Shown: positions 29,775 through 39,258 of the stretch, piece by piece
Layout of the letters: every line of letters begins with the position of its first letter
Position numbering within the stretch: the stretch's first letter is position 1
Source: Carpediemonas membranifera
Taxonomy: Eukaryota > Fornicata
Assembly (NCBI GenBank): GCA_019828565.1
Contig: JAHDYR010000007.1
Location: 186,001-250,000, forward strand
DNA: 64,000 nucleotides
Reading direction: 5' to 3'
The notes under the pieces: model-generated
The model's input: the letters and a program-made list of their open reading frames with translations, nothing else
Databases searched by the model: none
What the model was told of the DNA's origin: nothing
Made by a program: the position numbers and the translations under genes

Positions 29775-32700
29775 TGAAGTTTGCCAAAAGCGCAATCCAG
29801 GACGCTTTAGCTTCAGGAGGCGTTGTAAGCACCCTTCAAGAGCCGTCAGACGCGATTTTCGCGTTCCTCCGTGCGACTTTGCTTCGATATGTGCCGCCGT
29901 CGCTAATGCGGGAACATGCGTCGACAAGACAGCGTTTCAAACGAGCATTGTGCTCGAAGAACGTTATCTCGATGCTATTTACTGCTGATGCCAGCGCTAA
30001 GAGCAAGCGTTTCAACGTCGCCGTCGCGAACGAAATCGTGTACTTCCTGTCGCCGCTATTCAACGCTCATCCTGTCCTGTTCGACAAAAAGGACTCCATT
30101 GACCGGATATCCGCTGGTCTGGAGCGCATCTGCCTTCACGTTGAACAGATGAAGCTTTCTCCGACATCTCTTCGTCTCCTTATTCTCAAGCTCGACACGC
30201 GAGTGCTGCTGGACTCCTCTGGCACACAGAGCGTTCTTCATGAGAGTAAAAGAGACGATTTGATCGACGAGTTGCTTTCCATGGGGTGCCCAATCAACAC
30301 AATGGGCCTCCTGCCGTCGGATAGTCCGACTGATGTCAGCGGAACTCAGGCCGAACCGGTTAGTGTGCCTCAGGAGGCATCGTTGGCTGTGACGGACTCC
30401 CCATTCCCGCCGAGGAGGCCGAGTTCGAGTCTGCCTCGCCCAACCCGCCCCCGACGAGGTCATCCGCAGTGATTGTACTCCCCGGAGTCACCACGTGCAG
30501 GTAGCCAGACATCTGAGGCGGGTGGTGCCGTCGCCCTGGTCGACAGAGTTGTAGGTGTTGAGTCACCTTACGGCACCGGGGGCGAGGCCTCTAGTCAGGA
30601 TACCTCGGCACCCACGCAACCGAGCTCGAGCTCGGACAGCAGCCCTGCTGCTGTCATCAGGGCCACCTTTGACGAGTGGGTCCCCGACGCCATGCGCGCC
30701 GACCACTGGACCACTCCAGAGCAGGTGACGGCCACCCTGTGCGACCCAGCCCTCGTCCGGGCCCTTATGGACGAGTCCAACCGTGGGTCGGCCACGGGTC
30801 GATTCAGCCAGAGTCGGCTCCGGCAGCTCTGTGAGGCATTGAGGGGCTTTGTCCCCGAGACCGTCAGGTCGACACTGCCAGTCCTGCCCAACGGCGGTAG
30901 GATCTTCACCAAGCTGCCCCCGGTGGTTGCCAAGATCGCCCAGGCCTGCTTCGGGTCAGTCCCGCAGCCGGCGCCCCGGGTGACCTGGGTACCTGATGGG
31001 GCCGCACGCCAGCGCAGTGTCCCCGAGCCGTTCTTGCCAGCTCACAGCGCCATGTTTGTGGGGAAGTTGCTCCCCACGAAGAGGGCCAGACTGGCATGGG
31101 CGAAGAGCTTTGTCGCGCTGCTCAATGAGTACGCCGCAGCCCCGGCCCACGGGAAGCCCGACGTTGTCCGCCGCATCTTGACCTTCGCGCAGGGTCTCTA
31201 TGCTCCTCCGGAGCGGACCACCGAGCAGCCCCGGCTGAAAGCCAGTGCGCGCGCACTCAGGTTGGGACAACGAGGCTTCTATTCTCGCGCCACGCAAGCT
31301 CTCTCCGCCGGAGAGTTCGCTGGGGATCGCGCGTGGGTGGAGGCCAGGCTCTGTGAGAGCCAGGTGCAGCCGTCTGGTAGTCGGCTGGCAGCAGTGTCGG
31401 GTCCCGCGTCCACACTGAACCACTGCCAAATGACTGTCCCTGCGGTGAAGAAGGCACTTAAGAGCCTCAACGCCGAGTCCGCACCGGGTCCTTCAGGCCT
31501 ATCTTACCTTCATCTGAAGGCGATGGGCCGGGCCATCGGGTGGAATGAACTCGCCGCGGCTCTTGTGCCCCTGCTCGAGGATATGCTCGAGGGCGTCGCC
31601 TGCCTGGAGCCATTTTCCCACTGCATACTTGTGCTGATCCCGAAGAAGGATGGCAAGCCGCGCCCCGTCTCAATAGGCGACAGCCTTCGTCGTCTCGCAG
31701 CGAAGGTGGCAGTTCGTCAGGCTGCTGCCCGGCTGCGGGACGACAAGGCGTTGCCGGGTCAGTATGGCCTCGGCGAGAAGTGCGGGCTCGAGGAGCTAAC
31801 CAATCTTGTGAGGGAGCATCATCGTGGCGGTGGTCAGGTGATCGCTTTGGATCTTACCAACGCATATGGATGCATGAGTAGATCTCACCTTCGCGATGCG
31901 ACAGCTGCATACAGCCCGTCGCTTTCCGAGTACCTCGAACTGATGTTGCTTAATCCAATGCTGTTCTCAGCAACCGGGATGGTCCTCAGATCACTCGAAG
32001 GAATTCCGCAAGGAGATCCTACGAGCCCGCTGCTGTTCAGTTGCGGCATGAAGCCCCTTTTGGACGATCTTCGGACCGAGTTTCCAAACTACGCATTTTA
32101 TGCCTATCAGGATGATGTCTACTGCCTGATGCCCAAGGACGCTACAGAGAGTGAGACGAACACGGTCATCATGACCGCGACGTCCAATTTCGCCAGAGTC
32201 GGGTTGAAGGTCAACGAGAAGAAGACTGTCATCGCCGGGCTGGGTCTAGTGGCCAGTGAATCCTCGCTTGCGCCGCGCGGCGAGGCTTTCAAGGTCCTGG
32301 GCACGCCGGTGGGGCCGGCTGCGTACGTCAAGGAGCAGGTCTGCAGGCAGTTCGAAGGCGTCAGCGAGCAGGCTGGACGCGTGAGCGACATGGTGGCAGA
32401 CGTAGGGCCCACGTCTATCATCGTCGCTAACAACATGACGCGTGCGTGCCTGCTGCCCAAACTGTCGCACCTCTACCGCAATGTGTGCCCGACGTCCGAC
32501 CTCGTCGGCGTTGGGCGTCGCTTTGAGGAGGAGACGCTCGTTCCATTGCTCTCCAACCTCGTTGGTGCCGATGCAGTGATTGGTACGCTCGAAAGAGCGG
32601 GCCTTAGCATCACGCAGGGAGGTCTTGGATGGGGATAACCGTCCATCGTGTGGCCGGCGGCATATCTCGGTGCCGTGAAGCAGCTCTTTGACCAAAACAT

Positions 32701-33562
32701 CTCACTGAACGTGCCCAATGAGGCATTTCAGGCGGTTGGTGCTGCTGGTGGTCCGCAGGACGTGGATGCCCTGAAGAAGTGGAAGACTTCGACTCCGCAG
32801 TTTGAACTGACGACGAAAGTGCGGGAGTTCAAGCAGAAGGAGCTTACGGCGAAGAGATCGTTTATTTCTGAGCCTTATGTGCGTGCAGTGTCCACATTGA
32901 CGCCGTTCGATCCCGTTCTTTCGGGTTCCGATTTGGCAACTGCAATTCTCCGCCTACACCTGTCTCTTGACCCCTACGTGATAGACAAAGCCAAACCATG
33001 CCCCCTGTGCGGCAGATCTGTTGCGGATTGGTCTCATGGACTCTCTTGTGTTCGCCTCAAGGGCGGTGCCCGGATCGAGCGTCATAACGGCGTCAGAGAC
33101 GCCATCTACGACGTTTGCTCGGAGCAGTTCGTCCCCAAACGGCGCGAGGTTCCGCTGGATCACACCAGTATGGCCTACATGCCCAACGGGACGGGCCCGA
33201 CGGAGGTGAAGGCCGATCTGCTCATGCTAGCGGCAACGTCAGCTGATGGAACGCCCCTCCACGGCGATATGATCGTCGATGTGGTCGTCTCACAGTCGAT
33301 CAAGGATGGGATCCGTGACAAGGCCGCTCAGTACTCGAGGTTCGACTGCGAGCTCATCGCGGCCAGCTGTGACCTCGTTGGCAACACGAGAGCTGACCCC
33401 GAGGACCGCAAGTCGTGCTGGGTGTGGCGTCTGTGCGAGAGGCTCGGTCTGAGCGCGGAGGTCCGTCGGGACCTGCGCAGTCGGGTCGTCTTGGCTGTGT
33501 GGGCTGGGAACGCGGCGGTCATCCGTGACTACCGCGAGCAGTGCCGCGTGGCACAGCTCTAA
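29774..33562 (+). pseudogene. RLE-type RT polyprotein, copy 1, frameshift and stop
   Basis: The same protein as in copy 2 (see 33784-37583). The frame from 29774 shifts within 30400-30470, the most diverged segment between copies. RT then continues from about 30475 to a TAA at 32636, where ATT of copy 2 is replaced by TAA. The last part with the zinc motif CPLCGRSVADWSHGLSC and the RLE core is open to 33562. RT motifs are intact: SAPGPSGLSYLHL, GIPQGDPTSPLLF and the active-site box YQDDVYC. Confidence 0.9.
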
Positions 33563-33770
33563 CTGTGGTGTGCCCTTCGCGTGTGAGAGAGGCGTCGTAG
33601 TCGAGCCAGTCGAGACATCCGAGATTTTTGCACATGTGCAAAATTTCGATTTCCCGAAAGCGACCCCGCCGAGGCTTACGACTCCGACTACATAACCCAC
33701 GAGCTCTACTAGGGACCCCCACCCTGCTGACCCTCTGCGCGCGGTAAGAACGTTCTTTCAGATGATTAAA
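29775..33770 (+). mobile_element. tRNA-Ala-targeted RLE non-LTR retrotransposon, copy 1 (older)
   Basis: About 4.0 kb, bounded on both sides by GGGCGTGTAGCTCA. It encodes one ORF ending in RT and a C-terminal restriction-like endonuclease, plus a 3' UTR of ~208 bp. The UTR holds an 18-bp perfect palindrome TTTTGCACATGTGCAAAA at 33626-33643 and ends TGATTAAA. Copy 2 is inserted in the tRNA sequence downstream of it, so copy 1 should be the older insertion. It is nearly identical to copy 2 apart from a diverged ~90-bp segment. Confidence 0.92.
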
Positions 33771-33784
33771 GGGCGTGTAGCTCA
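33771..33784 (+). repeat. tRNA-Ala 5' fragment, target-site copy 2
   Basis: GGGCGTGTAGCTCA lies between the two element copies: 3' end of copy 1 (TGATTAAA) on one side, TGAAGTTTGCC of copy 2 on the other. Confidence 0.92.
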
Positions 33785-36700
33785 TGAAGTTTGCCAAAAG
33801 CGCAATCCAGGACGCTTTAGCTTCCGGAGGCGTTGTAAGCACCCTTCAAGAGCCGTCAGACGCGATTTTCGCGTTCCTCCGTGCGACTTTGCTTCGATAT
33901 GTGCCGCCGTCGCTAATGCGGGAACATGCGTCGACAAGACAGCGTTTCAAACGAGCATTGTGCTCGAAGAACGTTATCTCGATGCTATTTACTGCTGATG
34001 CCAGCGCTAAGAGCAAGCGTTTCAACGTCGCCGTCGCGAACGAAATCGTGTACTTCCTGTCGCCGCTATTCAACGCTCATCCTGTCCTGTTCGACAAAAA
34101 GGACTCCATTGACCGGATATCCGCTGGTCTGGAGCGCATCTGCCTTCACGTTGAACAGATGAAGCTTTCTCCGACATCTCTTCGTCTCCTTATTCTCAAG
34201 CTCGACACGCGAGTGCTGCTGGACTCCTCTGGCACACAGAGCGTTCTTCATGAGAGTAAAAGAGACGATTTGATCGACGAGTTGCTTTCCATGGGGTGCC
34301 CAATCAACACAATGGGCCTCCTGCCGTCGGATAGTCCGACTGATGCCAGCGGAACTCAGGCCGAACCGGTTAGTGTGCCCCAGGAGGCATCGTTGGCCGT
34401 GCCGGACTCCCCGCCGTCCGTTCCCGCCGAGTTGGCCGGGCCGGAGAATGCCTCGCCCAGCCCGTCTCAGACGAGGCCAGCCGCAGTGATTGTGCGCTCT
34501 CCGGAGCCACCACGTGCAGGTAGCCAGACATCTGAGGCGGGTGGTGCCGTTGCCCTGGTCGACAGAGTTGTAGGTGTTGAGTCACCTTACGGCACCGGGG
34601 GCGAGGCCTCTAGTCAGGATACCTCGGCACCCACGCAACCGAGCTCGAGCTCGGACAGCAGCCCTGCTGCTGTCATCAGGGCCACCTTTGACGAGTGGGT
34701 CCCCGACGCCATGCGCGCCGACCACTGGACCACTCCAGAGCAGGTGACGGCCACCCTGTGCGACCCAGCCCTCGTCCGGGCCCTTATGGACGAGTCCAAC
34801 CGTGGGTCGGCCACGGGTCGATTCAGCCAGAGTCGGCTCCGGCAGCTCTGTGAGGCATTGAGGGGCTTTGTCCCCGAGACCGTCAGGTCGACACTGCCAG
34901 TCCTGCCCAACGGCGGTAGGATCTTCACCAAGCTGCCCCCGGTGGTTGCCAAGATCGCCCAGGCCTGCTTCGGGTCAGTCCCGCAGCCGGCGCCCCGGGT
35001 GACCTGGGTACCTGATGGGGCCGCACGCCAGCGCAGTGTCCCCGAGCCGTTCTTGCCAGCTCACAGCGCCATGTTTGTGGGGAAGTTGCTCCCCACGAAG
35101 AGGGCCAGACTGGCATGGGCGAAGAGCTTTGTCGCGCTGCTCAATGAGTACGCCGCAGCCCCGGCCCACGGGAAGCCCGACGTTGTCCGCCGCATCTTGA
35201 CCTTCGCGCAGGGTCTCTATGCTCCTCCGGAGCGGACCACCGAGCAGCCCCGGCTGAAAGCCAGTGCGCGCGCACTCAGGTTGGGACAACGAGGCTTCTA
35301 TTCTCGCGCCACGCAAGCTCTCTCCGCCGGAGAGTTCGCTGGGGATCGCGCGTGGGTGGAGGCCAGGCTCTGTGAGAGCCAGGTGCAGCCGTCTGGTAGT
35401 CGGCTGGCAGCAGTGTCGGGTCCCGCGTCCACACTGAACCACTGCCAAATGACTGTCCCTGCGGTGAAGAAGGCACTTAAGAGCCTCAACGCCGAGTCCG
35501 CACCGGGTCCTTCAGGCCTATCTTACCTTCATCTGAAGGCGATGGGCCGGGCCATCGGGTGGAATGAACTCGCCGCGGCTCTTGTGCCCCTGCTCGAGGA
35601 TATGCTCGAGGGCGTCGCCTGCCTGGAGCCATTTTCCCACTGCATCCTTGTGCCGATCCCGAAGAAGGATGGCAAGCCGCGCCCCGTCTCAATAGGCGAC
35701 AGCCTTCGTCGTCTCGCAGCGAAGGTGGCAGTTCGTCAGGCTGCTGCCCGGCTGCGGGACGACAAGGCGTTGCCGGGTCAGTATGGCCTCGGCGAGAAGT
35801 GCGGGCTCGAGGAGCTAACCAATCTTGTGAGGGAGCATCATCGTGGCGGCGGTCAGGTGATCGCTTTGGATCTTACCAACGCATATGGATGCATGAGTAG
35901 ATCTCACCTTCGCGATGCGACAGCTGCATACTGCCCGTCGCTTTCCGAGTACCTCGAACTGATGTTGCTTAATCCAATGCTGTTCTCAGCAACCGGGATG
36001 GTCCTCAGATCACTCGAAGGAATTCCGCAAGGGGATCCTACGAGCCCGCTGCTGTTCAGTTGCGGCATGAAGCCCCTTTTGGACGATCTTCGGACCGAGT
36101 TTCCAAACTACGCATTTTATGCCTATCAGGATGATGTCTACTGCCTGATGCCCAAGGACGCTACAGAGAGTGAGACGAACACGGTCATCATGACCGCGAC
36201 GTCCAATTTCGCCAGAGTCGGGTTGAAGGTCAACGAGAAGAAGACTGTCATCGCCGGGCTGGGTCTAGTGGCCAGTGAATCCTCGCTTGCGCCGCGCGGC
36301 GAGGCTTTCAAGGTCCTGGGCACGCCGGTGGGGCCGGCTGCGTACGTCAAGGAGCAGGTCTGCAGGCAGTTCGAAGGCGTCAGCGAGCAGGCTGGACGCG
36401 TGAGCGACATGGTGGCAGACGTAGGGCCCACGTCTATCATCGTCGCTAACAACATGACGCGTGCGTGCCTGCTGCCCAAACTGTCGCACCTCTACCGCAA
36501 TGTGTGCCCGACGTCCGACCTCGTCGGCGTTGGGCGTCGCTTTCTGAGGAGGAGACGCTCGTTCCATTGCTCTCCAACCTCGTTGGTGCCGATGCAGTGA
36601 TTGGTACGCTCGAAAGAGCGGGCCTTAGCATCACGCAGGGAGGTCTTGGATGGGGAATTCCGTCCATCGTGTGGCCGGCGGCATATCTCGGTGCCGTGAA

Positions 36701-37583
36701 GCAGCTCTTTGACCAAAACATCTCACTGAACGTGCCCAATGAGGCATTTCAGGCGGTTGGTGCTGCTGGTGGTCCGCAGGACGTGGATGCCCTGAAGAAG
36801 TGGAAGACTTCGACTCCGCAGTTTGAACTGACGACGAAAGTGCGGGAGTTCAAGCAGAAGGAGCTTACGGCGAAGAGATCGTTTATTTCTGAGCCTTATG
36901 TGCGTGCAGTGTCCACATTGACGCCGTTCGATCCCGTTCTTTCGGGTTCCGATTTGGCAACTGCAATTCTCCGCCTACACCTGTCTCTTGACCCCTACGT
37001 GATAGACAAAGCCAAACCATGCCCCCTGTGCGGCAGATCTGTTGCGGATTGGTCTCATGGACTCTCTTGTGTTCGCCTCAAGGGCGGTGCCCGGATCGAG
37101 CGTCATAACGGCGTCAGAGACGCCATCTACGACGTTTGCTCGGAGCAGTTCGTCCCCAAACGGCGCGAGGTTCCGCTGGATCACACCAGTATGGCCTACA
37201 TGCCCAACGGGACGGGCCCGACGGAGGTGAAGGCCGATCTGCTCATGCTAGCGGCAACGTCAGCTGATGGAACGCCCCTCCACGGCGATATGATCGTCGA
37301 TGTGGTCGTCTCACAGTCGATCAAGGATGGGATCCGTGACAAGGCCGCTCAGTACTCGAGGTTCGACTGCGAGCTCATCGCGGCCAGCTGTGACCTCGTT
37401 GGCAACACGAGAGCTGACCCCGAGGACCGCAAGTCGTGCTGGGTGTGGCGTCTGTGCGAGAGGCTCGGTCTGAGCGCGGAGGTCCGTCGGGACCTGCGCA
37501 GTCGGGTCGTCTTGGCTGTGTGGGCTGGGAACGCGGCGGTCATCCGTGACTACCGCGAGCAGTGCCGCGTGGCACAGCTCTAA
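33784..37583 (+). pseudogene. RLE-type RT polyprotein, copy 2, one 2-nt insertion
   Basis: The start codon ATG at 33784 uses A14 of the tRNA fragment plus TG of the element; an in-frame TAG lies in the tRNA part just upstream. The order is: N-terminal helical region (~1-190; residues ~125-170 faintly SAP-like), Ser/Pro linker (~190-290), then RT with SAPGPSGLSYLHL (~570), ALDLTNAYGCM, GIPQGDPTSPLLF (~745) and active site YQDDVYC (~780; YADD is commoner). The C-terminal RLE has the CX2CX7HX4C motif CPLCGRSVADWSHGLSC, RHNGVRDAIYD, KADLLML and DMIVDVVVS, a PD-(D/E)XK layout as in R2-type elements. A 2-nt insertion near 36544 (TTTCTGAGG, copy 1 TTTGAGG) breaks the frame between RT and RLE. Confidence 0.93.
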
Positions 37584-37791
37584 CTGTGGTGTGCCCTTCG
37601 CGTGTGAGAGAGGCGTCGTAGTCGAGCCAGTCGAGACATCCGAGATTTTTGCACATGTGCAAAATTTCGATTTCCCGAAAGCGACCCCGCCGAGGCTTAC
37701 GACTCCGACTACATAACCCACGAGCTCTACTAGGGACCCCCACCCTGCTGACCCTCTGCGCGCGGTAAGAACGTTCTTTCTGATGATTAAA
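33785..37791 (+). mobile_element. tRNA-Ala-targeted RLE non-LTR retrotransposon, copy 2 (younger)
   Basis: 4.0 kb between tRNA fragment 33771-33784 and the complete tRNA gene at 37792. It has no 5' UTR beyond the junction and a ~208-bp 3' UTR with the palindrome TTTTGCACATGTGCAAAA at 37647-37664. There is no poly(A) tail. Its position next to the intact target means it inserted after copy 1. Insertion at nt 14 with a 14-bp duplication regenerates the whole tRNA gene downstream. Confidence 0.93.
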
Positions 37792-37864
37792 GGGCGTGTA
37801 GCTCAGTTGGTAGAGCGCGTGCTTAGCATGCACGAGGCCCTGGGTTCAAATCCCAGCTCGTCCA
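37792..37864 (+). tRNA. tRNA-Ala(AGC): tRNA-Ala (anticodon AGC), intact
   Basis: 73 nt folding as a cloverleaf: acceptor GGGCGTG with CTCGTCC, D stem GCTC/GAGC, anticodon stem CGTGC/GCACG with loop TTAGCAT, T stem CTGGG/CCCAG with loop TTCAAAT, discriminator A73. The G3:U70 pair is the classic alanine identity element. One U6:U67 mismatch is visible. Internal A box (TAGCTCAGTTGG) and B box (GGTTCAAATCC) are normal, so pol III expression is expected. CCA is not encoded. It is intact although two retroelement copies have inserted at its nucleotide 14. Confidence 0.97.
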
Positions 37865-37866
37865 CA

Positions 37867-37870
37867 TTTT
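37867..37870 (+). terminator. Pol III terminator of tRNA-Ala
   Basis: TTTT two nucleotides after the mature 3' end, the minimal RNA polymerase III stop signal. Confidence 0.75.
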
Positions 37871-37883
37871 GCCAGCGCCTAAC

Positions 37884-37914
37884 GCTAGACTAGGCTAGCC
37901 ACCTAACTCATACT
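37884..37914. repeat. 31-bp repeat (B-type), copy at Ngaro end near tRNA
   Basis: This is identical to 41466-41496, starting GCTAGACTAGGC and ending CTCATACT. The other copy abuts a 110-bp repeat exactly, as expected of Ngaro split repeats. It lies 20 bp downstream of the tRNA-Ala gene and probably marks the 3' end of a minus-strand Ngaro element (J or K). Confidence 0.7.
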
Positions 37915-38073
37915 TCCACAAAGTGTGGCTCTATAACAGAGAGCCCTCCTCTTAAATCCAACCAAAATGGGACAATCCCGCAAGACGTCCCTGTGGGACT
38001 AAAGCTTTGGGCCGGCGAGTCTATCTCGCCTCGACCGTTCCCCTCGAACGCGGATGTTTAATGGAGGGGGTGG

Positions 38074-39258
38074 TTAAAAGTGGGGCCCGAGAAGGCTGAG
38101 GTTCATCCTCCTGGTGAGGTCCTCGTTTGTTCTGATGGCGTCAGCGACATAGCTGCGGAGGGAGGTGACGTCCTTCCATGTGCCCATTGAGAGGATCACC
38201 TCCAGCGGGACTCCTGATAGAGCCATCTCCGACGCTGCCCCCTTACGGAAGCTGTGGAGACCCGTCCGTGGACCGAACAACGCCTTCACGACTCGTCGGA
38301 GGTGTGCGGCTGTGAGCGGTTTGTCTCTGCTCAGGCGCCCGTTGATTATGACTCGCCAGATGGGGGTGTCATCAGCCAGGTAGTGTGTGCCCTCGACCCA
38401 GCGTCTAAGTGCCAAGGCCGGGTTGAAGGCGGCTGATAGCCATACGTATGGTACGCGCTTCTTAACTCCCGTTAGGATGGTCTTGGTCCGCTGAATGTGT
38501 AGGAGAATGTCGCCGTTCTTGAGTAGCTCCAGGTCGGCCGGGCATAGGGAGAGTATCTCGATGCCTCTGGACACCGTCAGATAGGCGACTGCCCCAAAGA
38601 GACATGCCTGATATGACTCAAAGTCGTCACTCCGGCGCCCCAGTGCCTCGATCATCTCAGCCTTGGTGATGGCGCGCGAGCCGCCGGTAGTTCCCGCCGT
38701 GCTGGCGCCCTTAGCCGCCTGCTTAACGATGTACTTGGAGTTGGCGGGCGGATGCCAGTCTTTGAGGAACTCCTGTAGCTGAACAATCCAGTAGCCCTTC
38801 CTCGCCACGTTCGATGGCCCGCAGAAGGAGCCTTCGTCCTTGAGGAAGGCTACAAGCTGGTCTCGATCCGACAGGCTGCGATCGCGAGAGCCTTCGAACC
38901 TGGCCACCCAGCCGGCCACCGTCCGAGCAGACGCGTGATTAAGGTGAATCACTCTGTCCGACCTGAGGACTCTGTGGAAAACGTCCTGAACGCCATCACA
39001 TTGAACCGTAGGCGTCCTCTGTCCTGTAGGTGAAGTAGGTGGGCCAGATCTGAGCTCGAAGCCGGGACGGAGAGACGGAGTTTCCAGGACGTCCAACTCT
39101 TGAGGAGTCTCATCTCCGGCGCTTGAACCTCTGGGTAGAGGAGAAAGACTGCTGAGGTCCAAGACCTCGGGTGTCCAGTCTGAGTCTGAACTCTCGCTGT
39201 CGCTATCTTCTGGACTATGGCTGCCATAGACGAATTGGGGGCCCAGAGGACGCGACAT
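38074..39258 (-). CDS. Tyrosine recombinase of Ngaro K, intact
   Basis: The frame is -1 relative to RT-RNase H and overlaps its last ~310 bp. The start is put at ATG 39258 (MSRPLGPQFVYG), but the frame is open back to 40824. An acidic Ser/Asp stretch (DSDSESSDSD) precedes the N-terminal core-binding domain (HASARTVAGWVARFEG, LVAFLKDEGSFCGPSN, ARKGYWIVQLQEFL). Catalytic residues: Arg in AYLTVSRGIEI, HSFRKGAASEMA (HxxR), GTWKDVTSL and Tyr in SYVADAIR. It would integrate circular cDNA without a DDE integrase. Confidence 0.87.
   Translation of the reverse strand: MSRPLGPQFVYGSHSPEDSDSESSDSDWTPEVLDLSSLSPLPRGSSAGDETPQELDVLETPSLRPGFELRSGPPTSPTGQRTPTVQCDGVQDVFHRVLRSDRVIHLNHASARTVAGWVARFEGSRDRSLSDRDQLVAFLKDEGSFCGPSNVARKGYWIVQLQEFLKDWHPPANSKYIVKQAAKGASTAGTTGGSRAITKAEMIEALGRRSDDFESYQACLFGAVAYLTVSRGIEILSLCPADLELLKNGDILLHIQRTKTILTGVKKRVPYVWLSAAFNPALALRRWVEGTHYLADDTPIWRVIINGRLSRDKPLTAAHLRRVVKALFGPRTGLHSFRKGAASEMALSGVPLEVILSMGTWKDVTSLRSYVADAIRTNEDLTRRMNLSLLGPHF

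Noticed and set aside
33784-36600. Treating copy 1 and copy 2 of the RLE element as an assembly duplication
   Set aside because: They differ at several sites, including different inactivating lesions and a diverged 90-bp segment, so they are distinct copies unless reads show otherwise.
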